Shown here in pieces: positions 42,099 to 50,933 of a stretch of 64,000 nt of DNA. The notes below the pieces were generated by a model that ran no database searches, was not told the origin of the DNA, and saw nothing but the letters and a program-made list of their open reading frames with translations. The stretch comes from Hamadaea sp013361475. Lineage in GTDB: Bacteria; Actinomycetota; Actinomycetes; Mycobacteriales; Micromonosporaceae. Position 1 is the stretch's first letter. Each line of letters begins with the position of its first letter. Where the stretch lies: contig NZ_JBFAHM010000004.1 of assembly GCF_040654195.1 (NCBI RefSeq), forward strand, positions 496,001 to 560,000. The letters are read 5' to 3'. The position numbers and the translations under genes were made by a program.

Positions 42099-42890
42099 AT
42101 GGGCAGGCGGAAGGTTATGCGGGCCGTGATCGTCGTGCTGTCCGTTACCGTGCTCCTCGTGGGTGCGCTCTACTTCGGCCAGCGCAAGCTGATCTACTTC
42201 CCCAGTCAGGAGACCGGCCCGGTGCCGGCCGACATGACGGAGGTCAGCTTCGGCACCGCCGACGGTCTGACGCTTCGGGGCTGGCTCTCGACGCCGCAGG
42301 CGAGCCGAGGCACAGCGGTGCTGGTGGCCAACGGCAACGGCGGTAACCGGGCGGGACGAGTACCGCTGGCTCGGGCGCTCACCGAGCGAGGGCTGACCGT
42401 GCTGCTGTTCGACTATCGTGGCTACGGCGGCAATCCCGGGAGCCCGACGGAATCCGGGCTCTTCCTCGACATCCGCGCGGCGTTCGACTTTCTGCGCGCC
42501 TCCTTCGACAGCCGCCGAATCGTGCTGTTCGGGGAGAGCCTTGGATCGGCGGTCGTGACCGACTTGGCGACAGAGCAACCGGTGCGGGCCGTCGTCCTGC
42601 GTTCGCCGTTCACCGATCTCGCCTCCGTGGGTGCGGCGCACTACCCGTTCCTCCCCGTACGCCTTCTCCTGCGCGACCGGTTTCCCGTGCTGGACAAGGT
42701 TTCCAGCGTGCAGTCACCGATCACCGTGGTGTACGGAACCGCCGACGGCATAGTGCCGCCCGCGCAGAGCATCGCCGTCGCCGAGCGGGCCGGCGTCGCC
42801 CCGATCGCCGTGCCCGGGGCGGATCACAACGATGCGGTGCTGGCCGAGGGTCCGCTGCTGATCGACGCGATCGACGCCGCCGCCGGGTGA
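42099..42890 (+). CDS. Membrane-anchored alpha/beta hydrolase (Bem46/ABHD13-like)
   Basis: 263 residues. One N-terminal membrane helix (RAVIVVLSVTVLLVGALYFG) precedes the hydrolase: the nucleophile elbow FGESLGSAV, LLFDYRGYGGNPGSPTE (oxyanion region), VVYGTADGIVPPAQS (Asp) and GADHNDAVL (His). This is the standard Ser-Asp-His triad. The arrangement LIYFPSQETGPVPADM and the family pattern match Bem46/ABHD12-13-type hydrolases. Substrate unknown. The gene ends in a set of direct repeats that overlap the stop codon. Confidence 0.9.
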   Translation: MGRRKVMRAVIVVLSVTVLLVGALYFGQRKLIYFPSQETGPVPADMTEVSFGTADGLTLRGWLSTPQASRGTAVLVANGNGGNRAGRVPLARALTERGLTVLLFDYRGYGGNPGSPTESGLFLDIRAAFDFLRASFDSRRIVLFGESLGSAVVTDLATEQPVRAVVLRSPFTDLASVGAAHYPFLPVRLLLRDRFPVLDKVSSVQSPITVVYGTADGIVPPAQSIAVAERAGVAPIAVPGADHNDAVLAEGPLLIDAIDAAAG

Positions 42891-42998
42891 GCCGCGCGAG
42901 CTCGAGCAGAGGCCGACGCGGCCGGGTGAGCCGCGCGGGTCGAGTGGAGCCCGACGCCGCCGGGGTGCCGCGCGGGTCGGGCAGAGGGCCGAGGGTCA
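42882..42998 (+). repeat. Imperfect tandem repeat, about 39-bp period
   Basis: Three units each containing GCCGGGTGAGCCGCGCG or close variant, followed by CGAG(C/T)(A/G)GAG and CCGACGC. The first overlaps the 3' end of the hydrolase gene, so the repeat was probably copied from the end of that coding region. Confidence 0.6.
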
Positions 42999-43007
42999 GG
43001 CGGAGCC

Positions 43008-43077
43008 GGGTGATCTCCGGAAGCTCACGCACGTCACCGCACCATGATCACGTTACGTGGCGCTCCGGAGATCACCC
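43008..43077. terminator. Large bidirectional hairpin
   Basis: Arms GGGTGATCTCCGGA (43008-43021) and TCCGGAGATCACCC (43064-43077) are exact complements. The 42-base loop has a further CACGT/ACGTG pair (43030-43034, 43055-43059). It lies between the convergent alpha/beta hydrolase and mannosidase genes. Confidence 0.65.
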
Positions 43078-43090
43078 AGCCCGGATGACG

Positions 43091-45856
43091 TCAGCGAGCG
43101 AGCTGGACGGTCGCGATCTCGAATCCGCGCAGATCCAGCGACACCGAACCGTCCGGCGAGACGGCGAGCGAGCCGAGCCGACGCCCGCGGAGGTCGGCCA
43201 GCCAGGCCGACCGCAGTCCGGGCACGGACACGACCGCGGTCGACGGAGCAGGCTGCAGACAGACGACCCGCAATTCCAGACAACCCGGACGGGAGCGCAG
43301 CGATGTCATCGTGACGCCGTCGCCGGACACCGACAACCCGGAGGAAGATGCGGGCAGCGGAGCCGACGGCGCGGCGGCGCCGGGGAACGCGAGCAGCGAA
43401 TGCCGGTAGACCTCCGCCGCCAAGGCCACTCCCGCCCGATCCCACGAGGCGCGGATCGGCATGACGGCCAGGTCGAAGGTGATCGGCCCGTGGCACTGGG
43501 CCTGCGGAGCCGGCAACTGCGGCCCGGCGGGCTCGTCGCGTAGCGCGTGGATGTTGCGCGAGAGCATGCCGATGGAGCGCAGCAGCGTGATCGCGAGATG
43601 CCCGTCGACCACCTCGTACTCGGTGGGCTGGGTGAGAAGCACGGCAGTCTCGCCCGCGACGACGAAGCCCGACGCCGGGAAAGTCGGCAGCGGGAACTCG
43701 CCGGGAGAGCCGTCCGGCGGGACCGTGGCGGGACGGGTCACGACCGCGAACTGGCCCTCGGCGTGGGACTCCACGGCGGACGCAGGTAGGTGCAGCCGCA
43801 CCCGGTGATCGGAGCAGGGGTTGTCGAAGCTGATCGTCAGGCGTACGAACGGTTCACCGACGCGCAGCTCGACACGGGTCACCACGGTCACCGGGACCAG
43901 CGTCGAGGACCGGGCCGGGGCCGGTGGCGCGGCGGCGACCACGGTCGGGCTGACCGGCGTGGCCACCGAGGCGGCCACCGGCCACTCGTAGACCCGCGAG
44001 ACCTCCACGATGCCGAGCAACGGCCCGGCCGCCACAACCGACGACGATGTGGAGGTCGGCTCGGAGACCAGCAGATCGGCGGCGGGTGCGGCGTAGTTGT
44101 AGCTGTCCCCCACGTCCCCGCCGTCGACGATCAGCCCGAGGTCGGCCACGTCGAACCGCAGCAGACCGTTGTCGAGAACGGAGCCGTCGACGGTCACCGG
44201 CGAGGAATGCGCGGCGGCGGAAATGGCGGGCCGGACCGACACGTGGCCCAGCGCGGGAACGGTGACCGCGGCGGCGACGACCGAACGCGGGGCGGCCACG
44301 ATCCGCATCTGGACCGAGGTGTGGTCGGCGAGCGCGGCCCACACGGCTTCCAGGCTGAACGTCGGGTCGCCGTGCCGGGCCACGTGGAAGGTCAGCTCGT
44401 CGCCCTCCAGCTCCCACTTGGTGATCTCCTGCCCGTACAGCTCGATGCCGTGGATGCGCCGCAGTCCCTTGGCGATCTCGGCCAGGCCGTCGAGCCGGTC
44501 GTCGGCGAGCACGGAGGGGCCGGAGGAGAGGACCTGGGTCGAAACCGGCACACCGTCGCCGGTCACGAGGCCGGCCGACGTGTCGAGGTCCAACTCGACC
44601 AGCGAGGTCCGCTCGAACGGCGACGGGTTCCAGACGGCGTACCCGTCGTTGGGCACGGCCGCGGTCAGGCTCGCGCCGGCGAGGTCGACGACCGCGCGGG
44701 CCAGCTGGTCCGCCTCGGCCAGCCGCGCGGCCACCTGCACCGCGGTCTCGTCACAGCCGCAGCCGGTCACCGAGTCGTGGCACGACGCGTCGATCAGCCG
44801 GCTCCACGCCATGTCCAGGAAGCCCTCCACCGGCGGGCTGGTGTGCCACAAGGCCGCGAGTGGTTCGGCGTGCCGCTCGACCGCCCGCTCCGCGCGTCCC
44901 ATCGCCCGCTTCAGAGGGGTACGCACAGAGATGACCCCGGGCAGGATGTTCGCGCGGGCGTGCGACCGCAGTTCGCCGGTGATCCGGGGCAACCCTTCGA
45001 ACCGGGTGGACTGCGTGGCGAAGTATTCGGCGAGCGTACCGAGGCGCAGGTCGAGCCCGGTCTCCGCGGACGCGCGGGCGAGCAGGTCGGCGACGTCGGC
45101 CGCCGGGGCGGCGTGGTCGGTGCCGTACATGCCGAGCATCGGGCCGCCGGCGCCGGGCCGGGTCGCTCGATCCGGCGAGGACTCGGAGCCGGGAGGACGG
45201 CGCGGGCCGGCCAAATCGTTGGCGGGGTACCAGGCGCTCAGGTACGCCGCGAGTTCGACCGCGCGGGCGGCCACCAGCGGCGGCGACGCGGTCAGCGACG
45301 CCGCGTTGCCGTAGCCGCCCGGCAGGTATTCGGTGCGGATGACGGTGCCGTCGGGGGCTTCCCAGCCGAAGGCGTGCTGGTCCAGCGACCCCGGTACGCC
45401 CCGGAACACGCACGCGTGGGCGAGCCCGGCACCGGTCAGGATCTGCGGCATCTGCGCGATGTGGCCGAACATGTCGGGCAGGTAGCCGACCGGCAGGGCT
45501 GCGCCGAGTTCTTCGGCCCGGCGCAGTCCGCGTTCGAGGTTGCGGATGATGTTCTCGCCCGAGCACAGGAACTCGTCGAGCAGGATCTGCCACGGCCCCA
45601 CCGACAGCTGCCCGTTGGCGACCAGGTCGCGTACCTGGTCGCGGCGGTCAGGGCGGACTTCGAGGTAGTCGTCGACCGCCGCCATCTGCCCGTCGAGGGT
45701 GAACCGCTGCCGCGGGTCGGCGGCCATCCGGTCGAAGACATCGTCGAGCAGGGCCACCAGGCGCAGCCGGAACCGCTGGAACGGCTCGTACCACTCGCGG
45801 TCCCAGTGGGTGTGCGGGACGACGATGATCTCCGTCGGCGTACGAGTCGGCGTCAT
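43091..45856 (-). CDS. Alpha-mannosidase, glycoside hydrolase family 38
   Basis: 921 residues. GH38 motifs: HTHWDREW at 15-22 (zinc ligands His and Asp), GYLPDMFGHIAQMPQIL around 125-139 with the nucleophile Asp at 128, and DASCHDSVTGCGCDE (zinc His). The C-terminal half carries the beta-sandwich domains found in GH38 (VIDG-like strands, SVRPAISAAAHSSPVTVDGS, DNPCSDHRVRLHLPAS). It hydrolyses alpha-linked mannose in the cytoplasm after import by the upstream transporter. ATG 45856 overlaps the oxidoreductase stop (ATGA). Last gene of the operon. Confidence 0.93.
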   Translation of the reverse strand: MTPTRTPTEIIVVPHTHWDREWYEPFQRFRLRLVALLDDVFDRMAADPRQRFTLDGQMAAVDDYLEVRPDRRDQVRDLVANGQLSVGPWQILLDEFLCSGENIIRNLERGLRRAEELGAALPVGYLPDMFGHIAQMPQILTGAGLAHACVFRGVPGSLDQHAFGWEAPDGTVIRTEYLPGGYGNAASLTASPPLVAARAVELAAYLSAWYPANDLAGPRRPPGSESSPDRATRPGAGGPMLGMYGTDHAAPAADVADLLARASAETGLDLRLGTLAEYFATQSTRFEGLPRITGELRSHARANILPGVISVRTPLKRAMGRAERAVERHAEPLAALWHTSPPVEGFLDMAWSRLIDASCHDSVTGCGCDETAVQVAARLAEADQLARAVVDLAGASLTAAVPNDGYAVWNPSPFERTSLVELDLDTSAGLVTGDGVPVSTQVLSSGPSVLADDRLDGLAEIAKGLRRIHGIELYGQEITKWELEGDELTFHVARHGDPTFSLEAVWAALADHTSVQMRIVAAPRSVVAAAVTVPALGHVSVRPAISAAAHSSPVTVDGSVLDNGLLRFDVADLGLIVDGGDVGDSYNYAAPAADLLVSEPTSTSSSVVAAGPLLGIVEVSRVYEWPVAASVATPVSPTVVAAAPPAPARSSTLVPVTVVTRVELRVGEPFVRLTISFDNPCSDHRVRLHLPASAVESHAEGQFAVVTRPATVPPDGSPGEFPLPTFPASGFVVAGETAVLLTQPTEYEVVDGHLAITLLRSIGMLSRNIHALRDEPAGPQLPAPQAQCHGPITFDLAVMPIRASWDRAGVALAAEVYRHSLLAFPGAAAPSAPLPASSSGLSVSGDGVTMTSLRSRPGCLELRVVCLQPAPSTAVVSVPGLRSAWLADLRGRRLGSLAVSPDGSVSLDLRGFEIATVQLAR

Positions 45857-46917
45857 GCGGCTATGGCCTCTCCGGAGACGGCGTGCTGGGACGCGCGGAC
45901 GATGCGCTGGCTGGTGACCAGGTCGGACAGGCCGCCGGCGACGCCCGTGCGGACGGATTCTCCGGTGGTGACCAGCGAGTGGAAGGCGACCAGTTCCCGT
46001 TCGAACGCCTCGTCGACGCTGGTGAAGACCGACCGGAGCGGCCCGTCCACGATGGTCAACCGAGTCGGCGCGTTCATCAGGTACGGCGACGGGAAGACCA
46101 GTTCGAGCGAGCCGCGCTCGTGGTGGATCGTCACCGTCTCCCGGTACGCCGGATAGTCCGGCAGGTAGTGCCAGTGCAGCGTGTAGCGCCCGCCGTCGGG
46201 CAGGTCCCCGGTGACTTCGACGGACGGCTCGGGCACGCCCTTGCGCGGCCACGTGGTCGCATGATCGATCGTGGCGGGCGCCCCGGTGAACAGCCGCAGC
46301 AGGGACAGGTCGTGGCTGAGGCTGTTGACCAGGATGCGGTAGAGGCGCTGCGCGCCCGGATCGTCGCCGACGGCGGCGCGTACGAGGTCGTCGTCGCGGG
46401 CGCGCAGGGAAGCCAGCGCCGCGGCGGGAACATCGGAGAAGGATGGCAGGTGGGCGAAGGCGAGCTGCGACTCGCCGCTCGGATGCAGGACGGTGACGTC
46501 GACGTGGTGCACGGCCGACGGGCCGCCGATCCGGTCCAGCTCTTCCAGGGCCCGTTCGACGGCCGGGTCGTACTGCTTCATGTAGCCGACCATCAGCCGA
46601 TCCGTCTCGGGAAGTTCGGCGATCTCGGCCCGGGTGAGCGCCAGCGGCTTCTCGCAGAACACCGGCAGCCCGGCGGCCAGCGCCTGACCGGCCAAGGCCC
46701 CGTGTGATCCCGACGTGAGCAGCAGGATCGCGTCGAAGCCACCGGCGGCGATCATGTCCGCCGCGTCGGCGTACCGGGCGACGTCGAACTCGGCCAGCGC
46801 CGACGGCGACAGGTCGCTGACGGCGACGACGGAGAACAGGTCGGACCGGCGGGCCAGCATCGGCAGGTGCGCCGTGCGGGCGATCGTGCCCAGCCCGGCT
46901 ATCGCCACGCGGATCAT
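45853..46917 (-). CDS. Gfo/Idh/MocA family oxidoreductase
   Basis: 354 residues. N-terminal Rossmann fold (VAIAGLGTIARTAHLPMLAR, GxGxxA) and the CEKPLALTRAEIAEL motif with the conserved Lys of GFO_IDH_MocA enzymes; the C-terminal half binds sugar (NSLSHDLSLLRLFTGAP). These enzymes oxidise hydroxyls of sugars or inositols with NAD(P). ATG 46917 overlaps the upstream isomerase stop by four bases. With the isomerase/epimerase and mannosidase it should convert the sugar released by hydrolysis. Confidence 0.92.
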   Translation of the reverse strand: MIRVAIAGLGTIARTAHLPMLARRSDLFSVVAVSDLSPSALAEFDVARYADAADMIAAGGFDAILLLTSGSHGALAGQALAAGLPVFCEKPLALTRAEIAELPETDRLMVGYMKQYDPAVERALEELDRIGGPSAVHHVDVTVLHPSGESQLAFAHLPSFSDVPAAALASLRARDDDLVRAAVGDDPGAQRLYRILVNSLSHDLSLLRLFTGAPATIDHATTWPRKGVPEPSVEVTGDLPDGGRYTLHWHYLPDYPAYRETVTIHHERGSLELVFPSPYLMNAPTRLTIVDGPLRSVFTSVDEAFERELVAFHSLVTTGESVRTGVAGGLSDLVTSQRIVRASQHAVSGEAIAA

Positions 46918-47810
46918 TTCAGCCCCCATTCGGCAAGCTTGGCGCGGTTGGCGCGCTGGTCGGCGAGGATCCGGCCGAGGTCCTGGCCGGTGCCGGGCGC
47001 GTCCTGCTCCACGACGAGCCAGCCGGTGTAGCCGATCTCGGTCAGTTCGCTCAGCACGGCAGGCAGGTCGACGTCGCCTTGGCCGATCGGTGGGAAGCCG
47101 CCGGCGCGAACCATCGCCGACAGGTCCGCCCCCTCATCGCGTACACGATGATGGACGAGACGGTCCGCGTCTTTGACGTGGACCTGTTTGATGCGCGGAC
47201 CCCAGCGTCGCACCGCCGCGACCGCGTCGCCGCCCGCGAGCGCCAGGTGCCCGGTGTCCAGGCAGATCGAGATGTCGGTGAGCGCGAGCAGCCGGTCGGC
47301 CTCTTCGCCGGTCTCGATGTCCGTGCCCAGGTGGTAGTGGAAGACCGGCTCGAGGCCGCGCGCCCGGCACCGGTCCGCGGCCTGCTGGACCCGGTCCGCG
47401 AACCCGGCCCAGGCCGCCTCGGGCAAGGCTGCTTCGGGATCGACGGGTACGCCGGGAGCAGCGAATCGGCGCGGATCGGCGGGGCAGGCGAGGGTGGGCC
47501 GGGGAGCGAACCGGTCGTCGTCGACCGGCGCGGCGGCGAACACGTCCAGCGCCGTGTCGAGGTTGGGCAGGTCGGCCGCAAAACCGTCCGGGTCGCCGTA
47601 GCGCAGGTCGACCCAGCCGCCGGCCAGATGCATGCCGTGCCGGGCGAGCCGGTCGGCCAGCTCCGCACCGGTGCCGAGATAGCCGATCGGGCCGGAGTCG
47701 ATCCCGGTGTAGCCGGCCGCAGCCAGTTCGGCGAGCATCGTGTCCGGGTCGATGATCGGCGTGTCGAGCGAATAGACGCCGAAGTTGCAGGGGGCGTTGG
47801 CGATTCTCAC
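46914..47810 (-). CDS. Sugar phosphate isomerase/epimerase (xylose isomerase-like TIM barrel)
   Basis: 298 residues. Typical AP_endonuc_2/IolE-like motifs: GPIGYLGTG (substrate loop), EPVFHYHLGTDIETG, ICLDTGHLALAGGD and IKQVHVKDAD with metal-binding Glu, Asp and His. Members isomerise or epimerise sugars or dehydrate inosose. GTG 47810 overlaps the upstream PHP stop (GTGA). Function in the mannoside operon is probably to rearrange the oxidised or ketosugar intermediate, inferred. Confidence 0.9.
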   Translation of the reverse strand: MRIANAPCNFGVYSLDTPIIDPDTMLAELAAAGYTGIDSGPIGYLGTGAELADRLARHGMHLAGGWVDLRYGDPDGFAADLPNLDTALDVFAAAPVDDDRFAPRPTLACPADPRRFAAPGVPVDPEAALPEAAWAGFADRVQQAADRCRARGLEPVFHYHLGTDIETGEEADRLLALTDISICLDTGHLALAGGDAVAAVRRWGPRIKQVHVKDADRLVHHRVRDEGADLSAMVRAGGFPPIGQGDVDLPAVLSELTEIGYTGWLVVEQDAPGTGQDLGRILADQRANRAKLAEWGLK

Positions 47811-49000
47811 CTGCACAGCGCGACCACCTCCGTCGTTGCGGTTTCCAGCAGGTGCAGGCCGTCCCCGGCCGGGATCGTCACCCGGTCGCCCCGGATGACG
47901 ATCCGGGAGCCGTCCGGCCGGATCAGGACCGTGCCGTCGGCGTCCAGGGCGAGCAGTTCGTCGCCGAACCGGACCAGCAGGGCTTCGGCGGGTCCGGCGT
48001 TGATCGCGACCCGGCCCGCCTTCAGCCCGCCGAGCACGTCGCCGTCGTCGGCGAGGACCCAGGTTGTGGGGTTGCCGGGCAGCCCGTCGTTGCCCGGCCG
48101 GTGAAAGTCGCTGCCGCCGACCGGGATGACGTCGGGCCGCCAGGCGTCCGCCCAGGCCAATGGCGCGCCCCAGGTCCGGTCGAACCAGCCGGAGTGCCAG
48201 ATCTCGGCGTGCCGGGGCCGGTCGGTGACCGGCTGCCGCCAGGCGCAGTCGCCGCCGAGCGGATGGTTGATCGACAGGATGCCGCCGTCGCGGTCGACCG
48301 CCGCCACCCATTCGTCGACCGGGCGCCGGAAGTCGACCCAGCCGATGGGTCCCCACGCGTTGGCGTGGCCCCGGTCGGTGGTGACCTCCTGTCCCGGAAT
48401 CAGGTCGATCCCGTAGTGCCTGCCTGCGGCGGCCAGCTCCGGGTGGTGGCTGACCGTGTTGTGGTCGGTGACGGCGAGGAAGTCCAGTCCCCGTTCGACG
48501 GCCAGCGCGGCCAGCTCCGGCACGGTCAAGATCCCGTCACTGTGGACGGTGTGCGAGTGCAGGTCGCCCGCCAGCCACTTCTTTCCCTCCACGGCCGGGA
48601 GTTCTCGTCGCGGGCCTCGTGCTGTGACCGGCGGCGGTTCGCTGGCCGGTGGTTCTTGCGCTGTCTTGTCGGACGTCGTCGCGGTGACGGTGAAGTCGAG
48701 CCCCGTCGGCGGTACGCGATGCAACCGCAGCAGCACCTGCCACACCCCCGGTTCCAGGGCTCCCGGCAGGTAGCCGGGCGTGGCCCAGCCGGGCGTGATC
48801 GTGTAGCGATCCCTCGCCCCGCCGGACCAGCCGCGGAATCCGTCGGGTCCTTCGCATCCGAGATCGAGCACGCCCTGGGTCCGGTCGTACGCCAGCTCGA
48901 CGGTGAGCGCGGCGGTGCCGGGCGGAACGTCGACCGGGATCGAGCGCATGATCTGCTCGGCCTGGTCCTCCATCGTCCAGCGGCCCCGCTGCACGGTCAT
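47807..49000 (-). CDS. PHP domain metallo-phosphoesterase (CehA/McbA-like)
   Basis: 397 residues. An N-terminal beta-sandwich-like region (1-125) precedes the PHP domain: LAGDLHSHTVHSDG (HxH motif), FLAVTDHNTVSHHPELAAAG, LIPGQEVTTDRGH and VGGSDFHRPGNDGL. CehA/McbA proteins are metal-dependent hydrolases of phosphate or carbamate esters. It sits between the ATPase (ATGA overlap) and the isomerase (GTGA overlap), so it is co-translated with both. It may release phosphate or another group from the imported glycoside. Confidence 0.9.
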   Translation of the reverse strand: MTVQRGRWTMEDQAEQIMRSIPVDVPPGTAALTVELAYDRTQGVLDLGCEGPDGFRGWSGGARDRYTITPGWATPGYLPGALEPGVWQVLLRLHRVPPTGLDFTVTATTSDKTAQEPPASEPPPVTARGPRRELPAVEGKKWLAGDLHSHTVHSDGILTVPELAALAVERGLDFLAVTDHNTVSHHPELAAAGRHYGIDLIPGQEVTTDRGHANAWGPIGWVDFRRPVDEWVAAVDRDGGILSINHPLGGDCAWRQPVTDRPRHAEIWHSGWFDRTWGAPLAWADAWRPDVIPVGGSDFHRPGNDGLPGNPTTWVLADDGDVLGGLKAGRVAINAGPAEALLVRFGDELLALDADGTVLIRPDGSRIVIRGDRVTIPAGDGLHLLETATTEVVALCR

Positions 49001-50106
49001 CGGTTCGCCCCGGTGGGCTGGACCGGGATCGGCGCGGCGACCAGCTCGTCGTCGCGGTAGAGCAGCGCTCGACCGGGTCGCGGCACGACCCAGCCGCGGT
49101 CGCCGGGCGCCGGTTCGTCGCCTTCGGGCACCACGACCTGCACCGTGCCGGTGTCGCCGGGCAGGTCGAGGCTGACCAGCGACGAACTGCCGAGGTTCTC
49201 GACCACCACGACCTCGCCCGACAGCGCGTTCGCGCGTTCAGCCGGCGAAAAGTCGAGATACTCCGGGCGTACGGCGTAGGTGACGCTTTCCCCGTCGGCG
49301 GTTTGGCCTTCGGCGGCTTCCGGGATGGGCAGGATCGCGCCGGCGACCGCCACGCCTCCGTTCTGGACGGTCGCGGGCAGCAGATTCATCGGGGTCGACC
49401 CGATGAACCCGGCGACGAAGGTGTTGGCCGGGCGGCGGAACACCTCGACCGGCGTACCCACCTGACGGATGCGCCCGCCCTGCATCACCGCGATGCGGTC
49501 GGCCAGCGCCAGCGCCTCGGCCTGATCGTGGGTGACGAAGACCGTGGTGACGCCGAGGTCGCGCTGCAACCGCTTGAGGAACGTGCGCGCCTCCAGCCGC
49601 AGCCGCGCGTCCAGGTTCGACAGCGGCTCGTCCAGCAGGAACACCTGCGGCGTGTAGGCCATCGCCCGGGCCAGCGCCACCCGCTGCTGCTGCCCGCCGG
49701 ACAGCTGCGCCGGTCGCCGCTCCAGCAGCTCGGCCAGGCCCAGGCCGTCGGCCGTGTCGGCCGCCTTGCCGTGCCGGGTCCGCTTGTCCACCTTCTTGAT
49801 GCGCAGCGGGTACGCGATGTTGTCGCGCACGTTCATGTGCGGGAACAGGGCGTAATCCTGGAACACCATCGCGACGTCGCGCCGCCCCGGCGGCATGCCG
49901 GTCACGTCGGTGTCGCCGATGTGCACCGTGCCGCCGGAGGCCGACTCGAGCCCGGCGATGGTGCGCAGCAGCGTCGTCTTGCCGCAGCCGGACGGGCCGA
50001 GCAAGGCGAAGAACTCGCCGTCGGCGATCTGCAGGTCGAGGGCGTTCAGCGCACGTACGCCGTTGGGGTAGACCTTGGTCAGCCCGCTCATGGTGATGGC
50101 GGCCAT
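48997..50106 (-). CDS. Sugar ABC transporter ATPase, MalK/UgpC family
   Basis: 369 residues. Walker A GPSGCGKTT, Q-loop MVFQDYALFPHMNVRDNIAY, signature LSGGQQQRVALARAM, Walker B VFLLDEPLSNLD and FVTHDQAEALALADR. The C-terminal half has the TOBE/MalK regulatory fold (VGTPVEVFRRPANTFVAGFI, YAVRPEYLDFSP). It powers the permeases encoded at 50106-51889. ATG 50106 shares one base with the preceding stop (TGATG). Confidence 0.95.
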   Translation of the reverse strand: MAAITMSGLTKVYPNGVRALNALDLQIADGEFFALLGPSGCGKTTLLRTIAGLESASGGTVHIGDTDVTGMPPGRRDVAMVFQDYALFPHMNVRDNIAYPLRIKKVDKRTRHGKAADTADGLGLAELLERRPAQLSGGQQQRVALARAMAYTPQVFLLDEPLSNLDARLRLEARTFLKRLQRDLGVTTVFVTHDQAEALALADRIAVMQGGRIRQVGTPVEVFRRPANTFVAGFIGSTPMNLLPATVQNGGVAVAGAILPIPEAAEGQTADGESVTYAVRPEYLDFSPAERANALSGEVVVVENLGSSSLVSLDLPGDTGTVQVVVPEGDEPAPGDRGWVVPRPGRALLYRDDELVAAPIPVQPTGANR

Positions 50107-50933
50107 CAGCGTTTGATCCCTCCGTGGAAGCGGAAGCCGTAGCGGGTGCTCACGAAGATGAACATGAGCACGACCGGCAGCGAGTAGAGCAGTGAGAACG
50201 TGGACAGCAGCCGCAGATCGGCCTGGCCGCCCTCGGTGTAGAGGGTGTACATGATGACCGCCGCCGGGGCCTTGTCCGGGCTGCGCAGCAGCAGGAACGG
50301 CACGAGGAAGTTGCCCCACACGTTGGCGACCGCCCACACCGCGACGGTGGCCAGACCCGGGCGGACGACGGGCACCACGATGTGCCGCACGATCTGCAGC
50401 GGGCTGGCCCCGAACACCCGCGCCGACTCCTCGTACGAGGTCGGCGTGGAGTCCATGAAGTCCTTCAGGATGAAGATCGCCGCCGGGAGCAGCCCACCCG
50501 ACATGATCAGGATGACCCCGAGCCGGGAGTCGATCAGGTTCAGCCGGAACGCCAGCTCGAACAACGGCACCATCGTCGCCGTCCCCGTCACGATCGACGA
50601 GAGCAGCAGCAGACCGTAGAGCAGCGCGTCGCGGCCCGGGATGCGGACCCGGCTCAACGCGTAGGCGGCCAGCGCGGCGAACGCGACGACCAGCAGGGCC
50701 GTGCCCCCGGCGAGCCACACCGAGTTCAGCAGCGACTCCATCGCGTACGGGTTGTCCATGAGCGCCCGGAAGTTGTCCAGCGCGAAGTCCGGCATCGACG
50801 TCGTGATCCGCGGCGTGCTGTCGAACGGCGCGGTGGCCAGCCACAGCAGCGGGATCGCGAAGAACCCCAGGACCAGGCACAGGAAGACGTAGCGGCCGAT
50901 CCGGCCGAGCAGGTGGCTGACGGTGGAGTTCAC
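50106..50933 (-). CDS. Sugar ABC transporter permease (MalG/AraQ-type)
   Basis: 275 residues with six membrane helices. Contains the EAA-type motif EESARVFGASPLQIVRHIVV, which contacts the ATPase, and the MalG-like opening FAIPLLWLATAPFDSTPRI. It forms the heterodimeric channel with the permease at 50930. GTG 50933 overlaps the preceding permease stop (GTGA). The end FVSTRYGFRFHGGIKR is usual for the family. Confidence 0.93.
   Translation of the reverse strand: MNSTVSHLLGRIGRYVFLCLVLGFFAIPLLWLATAPFDSTPRITTSMPDFALDNFRALMDNPYAMESLLNSVWLAGGTALLVVAFAALAAYALSRVRIPGRDALLYGLLLLSSIVTGTATMVPLFELAFRLNLIDSRLGVILIMSGGLLPAAIFILKDFMDSTPTSYEESARVFGASPLQIVRHIVVPVVRPGLATVAVWAVANVWGNFLVPFLLLRSPDKAPAAVIMYTLYTEGGQADLRLLSTFSLLYSLPVVLMFIFVSTRYGFRFHGGIKR

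Noticed and set aside
43790..46156. 788-codon plus-strand open frame
   Set aside because: It is antisense to the GH38 mannosidase and oxidoreductase; composition is Arg/Gly/His-rich with no domain.
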